Shown: positions 1 through 5,496 of the stretch, in pieces
Position numbering within the stretch: the first letter of the stretch is position 1
Layout of the letters: each line of letters starts with the position of its first letter
Origin: Candidatus Aenigmatarchaeota archaeon
GTDB taxonomy: Archaea > Aenigmatarchaeota > Aenigmatarchaeia > PWEA01
Direction: 5' to 3'
Length of the DNA: 6,012 nt
Assembly: GCA_003550625.1 (NCBI GenBank)
Contig: PUKU01000087.1
Location: forward strand, 1 to 6,012
Translations under genes and position numbers: made by a program
Notes under the pieces: model-generated
The model's database searches: none
Seen by the model: the letters and a program-made list of their open reading frames with translations, nothing else
What the model was told of the DNA's origin: nothing

Positions 1-444
1 ATCGATCGTAGAAAAAGCCTTATTGTTGCAGTATTCTATTGAACCAAGTGTATTGGTCATGAAATATTCGTCATCATCGCCAGTCATTTCAGAAAGTGCC
101 CTTTCGACTACAAACGAATCGGCATCCGAGTTCTTTGGTCTGAAGCCTCTTATTCTGATATGATCAACCTCGGAAAACTTATCAAAAAAATCTACATCTT
201 TCTTTTCCGAAGCAGGTAACCAGCTCCTCGATCTGAAACCATGGGAATCAGTTGGGTAGTAGTCTTCTTTTTTCCTTTCTCTGTATCTGAACTCACCATC
301 TTCAAAAAATATATCCTGGGGATTGATCACGAGATGTTCAACACTGTCTTGGTAGTTCTCTATTTCCCAGATTTCATCCCACAGTCCTTTGCCCTCCGTT
401 GGTTTGCCTGTACATGCAGTTACGTAGCCTATTGTAGTAGACAT
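1..444 (-). CDS. Hypothetical protein, N-terminal fragment (runs off left edge)
   Basis: An open frame of 148 codons reads without a stop from an ATG at 444-442 to the window edge, so the C-terminus is missing. The protein begins MSTTIGYVTACTGKP. It is hydrophilic, rich in Asp, Glu, Lys and aromatic residues, and has no signal peptide or membrane segment. Cysteines sit at about positions 11 and 137. I recognise no family and assign no function. The start is supported by a TATA-like TTTTAAA on the minus strand about 30 nt upstream and by the absence of any Shine-Dalgarno sequence, which fits a leaderless archaeal mRNA. The gene follows the peroxiredoxin/rubrerythrin operon on the same strand but is separated from it by a T-rich tract, so it is probably transcribed independently. 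That the frame is coding is fairly secure: it is long, has no competing frame, and its codon use (AGA, AUA, GAA) resembles the neighbours. Confidence 0.75.
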   Translation of the reverse strand, partial: MSTTIGYVTACTGKPTEGKGLWDEIWEIENYQDSVEHLVINPQDIFFEDGEFRYRERKKEDYYPTDSHGFRSRSWLPASEKKDVDFFDKFSEVDHIRIRGFRPKNSDADSFVVERALSEMTGDDDEYFMTNTLGSIEYCNNKAFSTID

Positions 445-470
445 AGAGTTTTAGACTTGGAAGGAAAGAA

Positions 471-477
471 TTTAAAA
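471..477 (-). promoter_or_regulatory. Putative TATA box for the hypothetical gene at 444
   Basis: The minus-strand sequence TTTTAAA is centred about 30 nt upstream of the ATG at 444. That is the spacing expected when the archaeal transcription start falls at or a few bases before the start codon. No Shine-Dalgarno sequence lies between them, so the transcript is probably leaderless. The whole 445-505 spacer is A/T-rich, so the exact element is uncertain. Confidence 0.45.
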
Positions 478-485
478 CTAACATT

Positions 486-497
486 AAAAATAAAAAA
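486..497 (-). terminator. Putative oligo-T terminator of the peroxiredoxin/rubrerythrin operon
   Basis: On the minus strand, just after the rubrerythrin stop codon (508-506), runs of six and five T separated by one A follow a short C-rich stretch. Archaeal RNA polymerase terminates at such oligo-T tracts without needing a hairpin, and I see no convincing stem here. The tract lies before the TATA-like element of the downstream gene. Confidence 0.45.
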
Positions 498-505
498 TAG
501 GGGTT

Positions 506-874
506 TTAGAGTCGATCCATGAGTCCCTTAAGTGCCTTCTTGTGCCTCTCCTCGTCCTTTGCAGTGGTTATGAGATGAGCTCTGATGCTTTCGTCCTGGT
601 CCGGAGGAATCTTTTCAGCTACCTTGAGTCGTTTTCTACCAGCAGTGTCTTCGCCCCCTACCATCTTCTTTAGATTCTCGCTCGTGTCTCCGACCATCCC
701 CGCCAGCTCTGCAGCAATTCCCGCATGCCTTGCTTCGGCCATCGCGTTCTCCCTGAACTGTCTGGCAATTTCTGGATAGCCTTCTCTATCGGCCTGACGT
801 GCCATGGCCATATAGAGACCCACTTCCTCGGTCTCATCTTCAAACCATTCTTTGAGATACTTTTTGAGTTTCAT
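506..874 (-). CDS. Rubrerythrin-like diiron (ferritin-like) protein without rubredoxin domain
   Basis: This 122-residue cytosolic protein resembles the ferritin-like four-helix domain of rubrerythrins, which reduce hydrogen peroxide at a non-haem diiron centre. Candidate ligands are E16 or E17 in the first helix (ETEEVGLYMAMARQADREG), E47 and H50 (EARH), E75 after the mid-protein segment NLKKMVGGE, and E108/H111 (DEERH) near the C-terminus. The wording around these motifs matches the short 'ferritin family/rubrerythrin' proteins of anaerobes. No rubredoxin CxxC pairs are present, so an external electron donor is needed. The start at 874 is chosen because GGAGGTGA ends 5 nt before it. An in-frame ATG at 922 would add 16 residues and overlap the upstream gene. 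It is the second gene of an operon, 23 nt after the peroxiredoxin stop. The family is well supported, but the physiological substrate is inferred. Confidence 0.85.
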   Translation of the reverse strand: MKLKKYLKEWFEDETEEVGLYMAMARQADREGYPEIARQFRENAMAEARHAGIAAELAGMVGDTSENLKKMVGGEDTAGRKRLKVAEKIPPDQDESIRAHLITTAKDEERHKKALKGLMDRL

Positions 875-878
875 AAAT

Positions 879-890
879 CTCACCTCCTTT
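879..890 (-). promoter_or_regulatory. Strong Shine-Dalgarno that fixes the rubrerythrin start
   Basis: The minus-strand sequence AAAGGAGGTGAG matches the 3' end of archaeal 16S rRNA almost fully. Its GGAGGTGA core lies 5 nt before the ATG at 874. It sits in the 23-nt gap after the peroxiredoxin stop and excludes the longer start at 922. Confidence 0.85.
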
Positions 891-897
891 TGTCTTT

Positions 898-1560
898 TCA
901 GGCTTTTCTGTGACACATCCACCAGTCGTAACAGTCTATTTTTCCTTTCTTCTTCTGCTTCATCCTCTTGTCTATCTCCTTTTCACTCGACGCAGGTGGG
1001 ATTATGACATCGTCTCCCATAAGTTCGTTTTCGGGCCAGTTAGCCGGTATAGCAACGCCTTCCTTGTCCGACTTCTTAAATCCCTTTATCATCCTGACTA
1101 TCTCGTCCATATTCCTTCCAAGTTCTGCAGGATAGTACAAAATTGCCCTTATTTTTGACTTTGGATCGACGATGAATACGGCTCTTACAGTGGCAGTACC
1201 ACCACCGCTGTGGATCAAACCTAGTGTCTCGGCAACCCTTCCGTTTCCATCGGCAATTATGGGAAACTCTATATCCTCGCCCAGATTTTCCTCTATCCAC
1301 TGGGTCCATTTCAGATGGCTGTGGACTTGGTCTATACTCAGTCCTATTAGCTCCGTATCCATATCTCTGAACTCGTCGTATCTCTTCTGAAAGGAGTAGA
1401 ACTCTGTTGTGCAGACAGGTGTAAAGTCTCCTGGATGTGAAAACAGTATAAACCATTTACCACTGTAGTCCTCAGGTAGATTCATATTTCCGTGGGTTGT
1501 TCTTACATCCATCTCCGGAAACCTATCCCCTATTAAAGGCATTCCGCCGTTATTTTTCAT
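898..1560 (-). CDS. Archaeal Prx6-type thioredoxin-dependent peroxiredoxin
   Basis: This 220-residue thiol peroxidase reduces hydrogen peroxide and organic hydroperoxides. With the ATG at 1560, the key residues line up with my recollection of Aeropyrum pernix thioredoxin peroxidase: H42, T47 and C50 in SHPGDFTPVCTTEF (C50 peroxidatic), R126 in TVRAVFIVDP, and R149 in PAELGR. The archaeal C-terminal extension is present, with PANWPENELMGDDVIIPPA followed by a tail carrying C210 and C216 in CYDWWMC. In this family the tail cysteines resolve the oxidised C50. Members form decameric rings in the cytosol. An in-frame GTG at 1569 would add three residues, but it lies inside the Shine-Dalgarno-like stretch AGGGGGTGA, so 1560 is preferred. 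This is the first gene of the operon with the rubrerythrin-like gene, and it diverges from an Lrp-type regulator. It appears full length and intact. Confidence 0.95.
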   Translation of the reverse strand: MKNNGGMPLIGDRFPEMDVRTTHGNMNLPEDYSGKWFILFSHPGDFTPVCTTEFYSFQKRYDEFRDMDTELIGLSIDQVHSHLKWTQWIEENLGEDIEFPIIADGNGRVAETLGLIHSGGGTATVRAVFIVDPKSKIRAILYYPAELGRNMDEIVRMIKGFKKSDKEGVAIPANWPENELMGDDVIIPPASSEKEIDKRMKQKKKGKIDCYDWWMCHRKA

Positions 1561-1615
1561 ATTTTTCACCCCCTGGTATTTTTTTCTTCAGATCCAAAGC
1601 CTTACTTCCATGTAC

Positions 1616-1624
1616 GCTTCGAAA
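1616..1624. repeat. GCTTCGAAA element, left copy
   Basis: The 9-bp sequence GCTTCGAAA contains the palindrome TTCGAA (1618-1623). An identical 9-mer lies at 1680-1688, 64 bp away on the same strand. On the minus strand this copy falls just downstream of the presumed peroxiredoxin TATA element, between it and the expected transcription start. It is a candidate half of a symmetric operator. The repeat is seen directly; regulator binding is inference. Confidence 0.55.
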
Positions 1625-1627
1625 AAC

Positions 1628-1637
1628 TTTAAATATC
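1628..1637 (-). promoter_or_regulatory. Putative TATA box of the peroxiredoxin/rubrerythrin operon
   Basis: The minus strand reads GATATTTAAA, an archaeal TATA-like element. A start about 26 nt downstream (near 1606) would give a leader of about 45 nt ending in the AGGGGGTGA Shine-Dalgarno sequence at 1566-1574. A second AT-rich candidate lies further upstream at 1646-1658, so the exact element is uncertain. Confidence 0.45.
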
Positions 1638-1645
1638 TTCGTTAT

Positions 1646-1660
1646 ACTATATAATATAGT
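1646..1660. promoter_or_regulatory. Perfect 15-bp AT-rich palindrome, candidate Lrp-type operator
   Basis: ACTATAT and ATATAGT form a perfect inverted repeat around a single central A at 1653. Lrp/AsnC dimers typically bind about 15-bp palindromes with a one-base centre and an AT-rich core. The site lies between the two divergent TATA elements and midway between the two GCTTCGAAA repeats. The symmetry is seen directly; binding by the adjacent regulator is inference from family knowledge. Confidence 0.5.
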
Positions 1661-1666
1661 TAGAAA

Positions 1667-1674
1667 TATAAATA
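1667..1674 (+). promoter_or_regulatory. Putative TATA box of the Lrp-family regulator gene
   Basis: TATAAATA is preceded by the purine-rich GAAA, which could serve as a B-recognition element. Transcription would be expected to start near 1697, giving a very short leader that contains GTGAT (1699-1703), a partial Shine-Dalgarno sequence 3 nt before the ATG at 1707. Confidence 0.55.
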
Positions 1675-1679
1675 AATTT

Positions 1680-1694
1680 GCTTCGAAATTCGAA
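1680..1694. repeat. GCTTCGAAA right copy, extended to a 13-bp palindrome
   Basis: The second GCTTCGAAA copy (1680-1688) continues into TTCGAAATTCGAA (1682-1694), two TTCGAA units around one A, which is itself a perfect palindrome. It occupies the stretch between the regulator's TATA box and its expected transcription start, where a bound protein would block polymerase. It is a candidate autoregulatory operator. Confidence 0.55.
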
Positions 1695-1706
1695 ATATGT
1701 GATAAC

Positions 1707-2132
1707 ATGGATGAAAAGGACAGGGTAATAATCGAGCTACTAGTTTCAGACTCAAGGAGACCATTCACCGAGATAGCGGAAAGGATAGGAGTCACAGAGG
1801 CAACGGTAAGAAACAGGGTAAGTTCACTAGAGGAAAGAGGTATAATAAAGAGATACACGGTGCAGCTCGATCACAAAAAGATGGGTTACAGAACGAAGGC
1901 ACTTTTGGGTCTGGATGTAGAGCCTGAAAATCTTATAGAAGCTGCCGAAAAGCTTTCAGAGATCGAAGAGGTAAGAAACGTTGCCACATGTGCAGGGGAC
2001 CACATGTTGATGGCCGAGATATGGGCAGAAGACAACTCCCACCTCGGTGAGATAATGTCAGAAAAGATAGGCAAAATAGAGGGTGCCAAAAACCTGTGCC
2101 CGGCTATAGTCATGGAAGAAATAAAAGGATAG
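1707..2132 (+). CDS. Lrp/AsnC-family transcriptional regulator
   Basis: This 141-residue protein has the standard length and layout of the feast/famine (Lrp/AsnC) family. The N-terminal winged helix-turn-helix covers about residues 1-50, with PFTEIAERIGVTEATVRNRV as the helix-turn-helix and LEERGIIKRYTVQLD leading into the linker. The C-terminal RAM effector and oligomerisation domain covers about residues 62-139, with CAGDHMLMAEIWA in place of the usual TGxxD loop. It binds DNA as dimers or octamers in the cytosol and usually senses amino acids. Cysteines at 95 and 131 both lie in the RAM domain. The ATG at 1707 follows a TATA box and short leader; the open frame upstream encodes nothing family-like. 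The gene is divergent from the peroxiredoxin operon and shares its 146-bp control region, so autoregulation plus control of that operon is a reasonable inference. The kinase-like gene follows after 16 nt and may be co-transcribed. Confidence 0.92.
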   Translation: MDEKDRVIIELLVSDSRRPFTEIAERIGVTEATVRNRVSSLEERGIIKRYTVQLDHKKMGYRTKALLGLDVEPENLIEAAEKLSEIEEVRNVATCAGDHMLMAEIWAEDNSHLGEIMSEKIGKIEGAKNLCPAIVMEEIKG

Positions 2133-2148
2133 AGATTAATTTTAAAAT

Positions 2149-2700
2149 ATGATAGTATTAGGAATCACCGGCCCCATTGGATCCGGAAAGGACGCTGTTT
2201 CTGACTACCTACAAGAGAACCATGGATTCAAAACGTTCAGCTGTGGGGATGTAATAAGAAGGATAGCAGATGAAGAGGATGTCGAACCAAACAGGGAAAA
2301 TCTTCAGATTATCGGAAAGAAGTATCGTAGAAAAAGAGGTGAGGGTTTTCTGGCCGGAAAGGCAGCCGATATAATAAAGGAGTCGAAAACAGAAAAAATC
2401 GCTGTCTCTGGACTCAGAAATCCCGAGGAGATCGAAAGGCTCAGAGAAGAGTTTGGGGATTCATTTAAACTGGTGCATGTCCACGCCTCCAAGAAAACTA
2501 GATTCAGGAGACTTGGTAAAAGAGGGAGAACGGGGGATCCCACGGACTACGAAGACTTTCTTCAACAGGACACATCCGAAAAGAAAAAGTTCAATATGAA
2601 CAGCACCTTTTCGATGGCAGACATAAAAATAAACAACGAGGATACACTGGAGAAACTGTATGGAAGGATAGACAAACTAGTAAAAGGGCTCAAAGAATAA
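2149..2700 (+). CDS. P-loop nucleotide-kinase-like protein, UPF0200/AAA_18-like
   Basis: This 183-residue cytosolic protein begins with a Walker A loop, GPIGSGKD (residues 8-15), in which Asp replaces the usual Ser/Thr after the lysine. Further landmarks are CGDVIRRIA (32-40), PNRENLQ (47-53), the core strand and turn IAVSGLRNPEEIE (84-96), and a basic lid-like segment HASKKTRFRRLGKRGRTGDP (112-131). The order of these blocks matches my memory of archaeal UPF0200 proteins, which are related to adenylate and dephospho-CoA kinases but have no firm substrate. Dephospho-CoA kinase is a tempting label; I do not use it because archaea are known to use an unrelated GTP-dependent enzyme for that step. 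The start has no Shine-Dalgarno sequence and lies 16 nt after the regulator stop, so translation may be coupled or use its own short transcript. The 3' end overlaps the convergent protease gene by 11 bp. Confidence 0.8.
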   Translation: MIVLGITGPIGSGKDAVSDYLQENHGFKTFSCGDVIRRIADEEDVEPNRENLQIIGKKYRRKRGEGFLAGKAADIIKESKTEKIAVSGLRNPEEIERLREEFGDSFKLVHVHASKKTRFRRLGKRGRTGDPTDYEDFLQQDTSEKKKFNMNSTFSMADIKINNEDTLEKLYGRIDKLVKGLKE

Positions 2701-3853
2701 ACGAAACGGCCAGGGACATCACCAGAAGGGCAAGGGAAACTGTAGAAACTATCCTTACTATCTGTTCACTTTTCTTAGGATAAAATCTCTCCGAAAGTGA
2801 TTCAAGTATAAGCCCGCCATCAAGCGGCTTCAATGGTAGTAGATTCATAATACCTATTCCCAGGTTAAGAACGAAAAGCCACGAGAGAAGGTTTCTAAAA
2901 AAGTCTATAACCGAACCTGCACGTGTGTTCTTGTATTCGCTTCTGAGAACGTAGGTCTCTGAAACGCCTGCTATACCCAAAAAAGGTTCTCCGGGTTCAT
3001 CAGGATTTTCTGCAAGTACAAGGGTAAAGCTGGAGTCAGTTGTCTCTACATCAACTGTATCACCCGGGCTATATCTTCCCAACACTTCTTGGAAATCACC
3101 AAACCCATGGGTTCTGTGACCACTTATGCTAAGTATTTCCCCTGTCATGTTGACCTCTTCTGCAGGAAAGGCTTCGATGCCATACTCTGTTGCGTTAACG
3201 TATCCCATATAACCAACCGACTGTATAGTGAAAACAGGGAGAAATGCAAAATTCATGAACAATAATACAATGACAGCCAAACAGAAGTTCCCAAATGATC
3301 CTGCCGAGTATACCTGTATCTGCTCCTTCCAGTTCTTTTTGTTTAAATCCTCTTCATCGGGTTCAACAAAGGCACCTGGAATAACCGCAAACAGTGCAAC
3401 TCCGAGGCTCTTTATCTTGGACTTTACGTTATTAACCATTATTCCATGCATCCCTTCGTGCACAACTATCAAAATAAGTATAGATATTATCCACTCCCAG
3501 AAAGGAACCGCTATCACACCGGGCCGCGCGATGGCTTCACCGCTCGGCGAAGGTATAACAAGTGCTGGTCCTTCGGCCATGGGAGGCCCTATTATCTGCT
3601 GGGTAAATATATACCCTATAAACACGATCGCAAAGACCATACCGCCAACACCTACTATACTAGAGACCACACCGACCTTACTCCAGAAGGTCTCACTAGC
3701 CGAAGCTATCCTATCTATAAGACCCCTTCCGCGTTGGGTTCTCCTCATAAATAGTACGTAGCTGTTGACCTCTATGTTCTTCCTGTCTATTACCAAAAGC
3801 ACGGCTATCAAGACGAAGAAAGCCAAGACAGACAGGACGTAAATATCAAACAT
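2690..3853 (-). CDS. Site-2-protease-type intramembrane zinc metalloprotease (M50) with PDZ domain
   Basis: This 387-residue multi-pass membrane protein is predicted to cut substrates within the membrane. The zinc motif HEGMH (HExxH, residues 132-136, catalytic E133) ends a hydrophobic helix, and the third ligand D345 lies in NLLPLKPLDGG (338-347). The family's conserved mid-region motif appears as SAGSFGN (183-189). Hydrophobic segments fall near residues 4-22, 62-84, 119-131, 148-163, 187-207, 322-343 and 367-387. The stretch from about 225 to 300 between the two active-site blocks looks like a PDZ domain (GEILSISGHRTHGFGDF then SPGDTVDVETT), as in other S2P members. The ATG at 3853 is preceded by GGAAGGT with 3 nt spacing. 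The gene is divergent from the lysyl-tRNA synthetase gene and convergent with the kinase-like gene. The physiological substrate cannot be inferred from these neighbours. Confidence 0.9.
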   Translation of the reverse strand: MFDIYVLSVLAFFVLIAVLLVIDRKNIEVNSYVLFMRRTQRGRGLIDRIASASETFWSKVGVVSSIVGVGGMVFAIVFIGYIFTQQIIGPPMAEGPALVIPSPSGEAIARPGVIAVPFWEWIISILILIVVHEGMHGIMVNNVKSKIKSLGVALFAVIPGAFVEPDEEDLNKKNWKEQIQVYSAGSFGNFCLAVIVLLFMNFAFLPVFTIQSVGYMGYVNATEYGIEAFPAEEVNMTGEILSISGHRTHGFGDFQEVLGRYSPGDTVDVETTDSSFTLVLAENPDEPGEPFLGIAGVSETYVLRSEYKNTRAGSVIDFFRNLLSWLFVLNLGIGIMNLLPLKPLDGGLILESLSERFYPKKSEQIVRIVSTVSLALLVMSLAVSFIL

Positions 3854-3881
3854 ACTACCTTCCTAAGATTTGTACGCAAGC

Positions 3882-3890
3882 TTATAAAAA
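3882..3890. promoter_or_regulatory. Shared TATA element for the divergent protease and lysS genes
   Basis: TTATAAAAA is centred about 27 nt before the lysS ATG at 3913, the spacing of a leaderless archaeal promoter; only a weak TTGAT precedes that ATG. On the opposite strand the same element reads TTTTTATAA, about 33 nt before the protease ATG at 3853. That would leave a short leader containing its GGAAGGT Shine-Dalgarno sequence. I see no other good TATA box in the 59-bp intergenic region, so one element may serve both directions. Confidence 0.55.
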
Positions 3891-3912
3891 CTAATGTAAC
3901 TTATTTGTTGAT

Positions 3913-5496
3913 ATGTCAAAGCACTGGGTAGACGAAGTAACCCGGAAGATCCTAGAGGAAAGGGATGATAAGAAAGAGTATGTGTTAAACTGGGGAATGT
4001 CGCTTTCTGGTAGAATGCACATAGGAAACCTCAGGGAGCTGTCTACAGTCAAGGCCGTGAGAAAGGCATTGGAGGAGAAAGGAAAGGAGGTAAAAAATAT
4101 TGGAGTATTCTATACACAGGATAGATTCAAGGGAAAGGCAGGTCAGCTCGGCCACTTCGATGGTGATGGAAAAAAATATATCGGGTGGAGACTGGTCGAT
4201 GTTCCCGATCCTGATGGATGTCACAGAAACTGGCCGGAACACTTTAACTCCGAAAATGAACCCTACTTCAAAAAGTTCGGACTGGAATCAAGACCAATAA
4301 CAACCACAGAGTTCTACAAAATGGATGAAACCAAGAAGCTGGTTAAAAGATTCCTGAGTAATAGAGAAAACGTAAGGGACATATTAAACCGGTTCAGGGA
4401 CAGGGAGCCATATCCAGATGACTGGATACCCTTTGACCCGCTGTGCCAAAACTGCAAAAGGATCGACAAGACAAAGGCAATAGATGTAGATCTAGAAAAA
4501 GAGCAGGTCAAGTACAGTTGCAGTGCCTGTGGAGACAAGGGCTGGTCAAAACTGGAAAACGGTAAATTAACCTGGAGGTTGGAATGGTGTACATTATGGG
4601 ATGTCCTGAACGTAGACTTTGAGCCATACGGAAAGGATCATGCAACACCAGGAGGCTCCAGGGATTCGTGCGTTGCACTGTGCAAGGAGTTTGACCTAAA
4701 CTACCCGGTAGGATTCGCCTACAACTGGGTTTACTGGAAGGAGAACGGGGATATAAGTGAAATGACCTCATCAGGCAATATAGGGCTCACTGCAAAGGAC
4801 TTTGTAGAATATGCAGAACCAGAGGTTCTCACATACCTGTACCTATCTACAAAGCCAATGAAAGAAATATACTTCAATCCCCTGGAAATTCCAACCTACG
4901 TAAGACGGTTCGATAGATCAGAGGCAATCTACTTTGGAAAGGAGGAGGCCCGATCGGAAAAAAGAGGGGAAAACATAAAGAGAAACTACGAACTCGCCGT
5001 CAGGAACATTCCGAAAAAGAAGCCAGAAAGAATATCCTACAGTACGTGCACATTCGTTGCACAGCTCTCCGACGACGAAGAAAAGGTTTTGGAACTACTA
5101 AACAGAACCGTTGATCTACCAGAAAAACTTGGGAAAGGGGAGATGGGACGGATAATGAGCAGGATTAAGAGGTCAAGAAACTGGATCAGTACATTCAAAC
5201 CGGATAACCATCTGATAGAAGTTAAGGAAGATGTTTCGGATGTAGAGGAAGCTCTGGGTGAGGAACAGAAAAAGGCTCTGAGAAAACTCAGAGAGGAACT
5301 TGAGAAAAAGAACTGGTCCTCAGACGAACTACAGGACAGAATTTACGAAATGAAGGACGAATTTGGCATGGGTACAGGTGATCTATTCCAGGGAATATAC
5401 CTGGCTATACTTGGTAAAAAAAGTGGACCAAGGGCAGGACAGCTCATAAAGGCTGTCGGTCAGAAAAGGGTTTCGAGAATACTTAAGAAAATATAG
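3913..5496 (+). CDS. lysS: Lysyl-tRNA synthetase, class I
   Basis: This 527-residue cytosolic enzyme charges tRNA-Lys with lysine using ATP. It is the class I form typical of most archaea and some bacteria, with the usual length. The Rossmann catalytic domain shows the HIGH-type signature as MHIGN (residues 35-39), then DPDGCH (99-104), a zinc-binding pair CQNC (178-181) and CSAC (203-206), and the class I LysRS block WRLEW (221-225) followed by VDFEPYGKDH (234-243). The KMSKS-equivalent loop reads EMTSSGN (283-289) and has no lysine. The C-terminal part, from about residue 380, is a charged helical anticodon-binding domain as in this family. The ATG at 3913 lies about 27 nt after a TATA element with only a weak TTGAT before it, so translation is probably leaderless. 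The stop codon abuts the stop of the convergent small membrane-protein gene with no gap. Confidence 0.97.
   Translation: MSKHWVDEVTRKILEERDDKKEYVLNWGMSLSGRMHIGNLRELSTVKAVRKALEEKGKEVKNIGVFYTQDRFKGKAGQLGHFDGDGKKYIGWRLVDVPDPDGCHRNWPEHFNSENEPYFKKFGLESRPITTTEFYKMDETKKLVKRFLSNRENVRDILNRFRDREPYPDDWIPFDPLCQNCKRIDKTKAIDVDLEKEQVKYSCSACGDKGWSKLENGKLTWRLEWCTLWDVLNVDFEPYGKDHATPGGSRDSCVALCKEFDLNYPVGFAYNWVYWKENGDISEMTSSGNIGLTAKDFVEYAEPEVLTYLYLSTKPMKEIYFNPLEIPTYVRRFDRSEAIYFGKEEARSEKRGENIKRNYELAVRNIPKKKPERISYSTCTFVAQLSDDEEKVLELLNRTVDLPEKLGKGEMGRIMSRIKRSRNWISTFKPDNHLIEVKEDVSDVEEALGEEQKKALRKLREELEKKNWSSDELQDRIYEMKDEFGMGTGDLFQGIYLAILGKKSGPRAGQLIKAVGQKRVSRILKKI

Noticed and set aside
875..922. A longer start (ATG at 922) for the rubrerythrin-like gene
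   Set aside because: It would overlap the peroxiredoxin gene by 25 bp and has no ribosome-binding site. A near-perfect Shine-Dalgarno sequence lies 5 nt before the ATG at 874, and the family begins at that point.
1076..1456. Open frame within the peroxiredoxin gene on the same strand
   Set aside because: It is an alternative frame inside an intact, clearly recognised gene, with no ribosome-binding site or family resemblance.
1561..1569. GTG start at 1569 for the peroxiredoxin
   Set aside because: The GTG is part of the AGGGGGTGA ribosome-binding site. Starting at 1560 also makes H42, C50, R126 and R149 match the numbering of the characterised archaeal enzyme.
1497..1706. A 70-residue N-terminal extension of the Lrp-type regulator
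   Set aside because: It covers the intergenic region with its TATA box and palindromes, overlaps the peroxiredoxin coding region, and encodes nothing resembling the family. The 141-residue form has the standard length.
2325..2336. 12-mer TCGTAGAAAAAG shared with positions 6-17
   Set aside because: The copies lie inside unrelated coding sequences on different reading strands, and an A-rich 12-mer recurring once is plausible by chance.
2149..2700. Naming the kinase-like gene dephospho-CoA kinase (coaE)
   Set aside because: The P-loop fold is shared, but archaea are known to use an unrelated GTP-dependent enzyme for that step, and the lid and core motifs fit the uncharacterised UPF0200-type group better.
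3228..3761. 177-codon open frame antisense to the site-2 protease
   Set aside because: It lies wholly opposite a gene with intact catalytic motifs, and its composition is that of a reverse-strand shadow.
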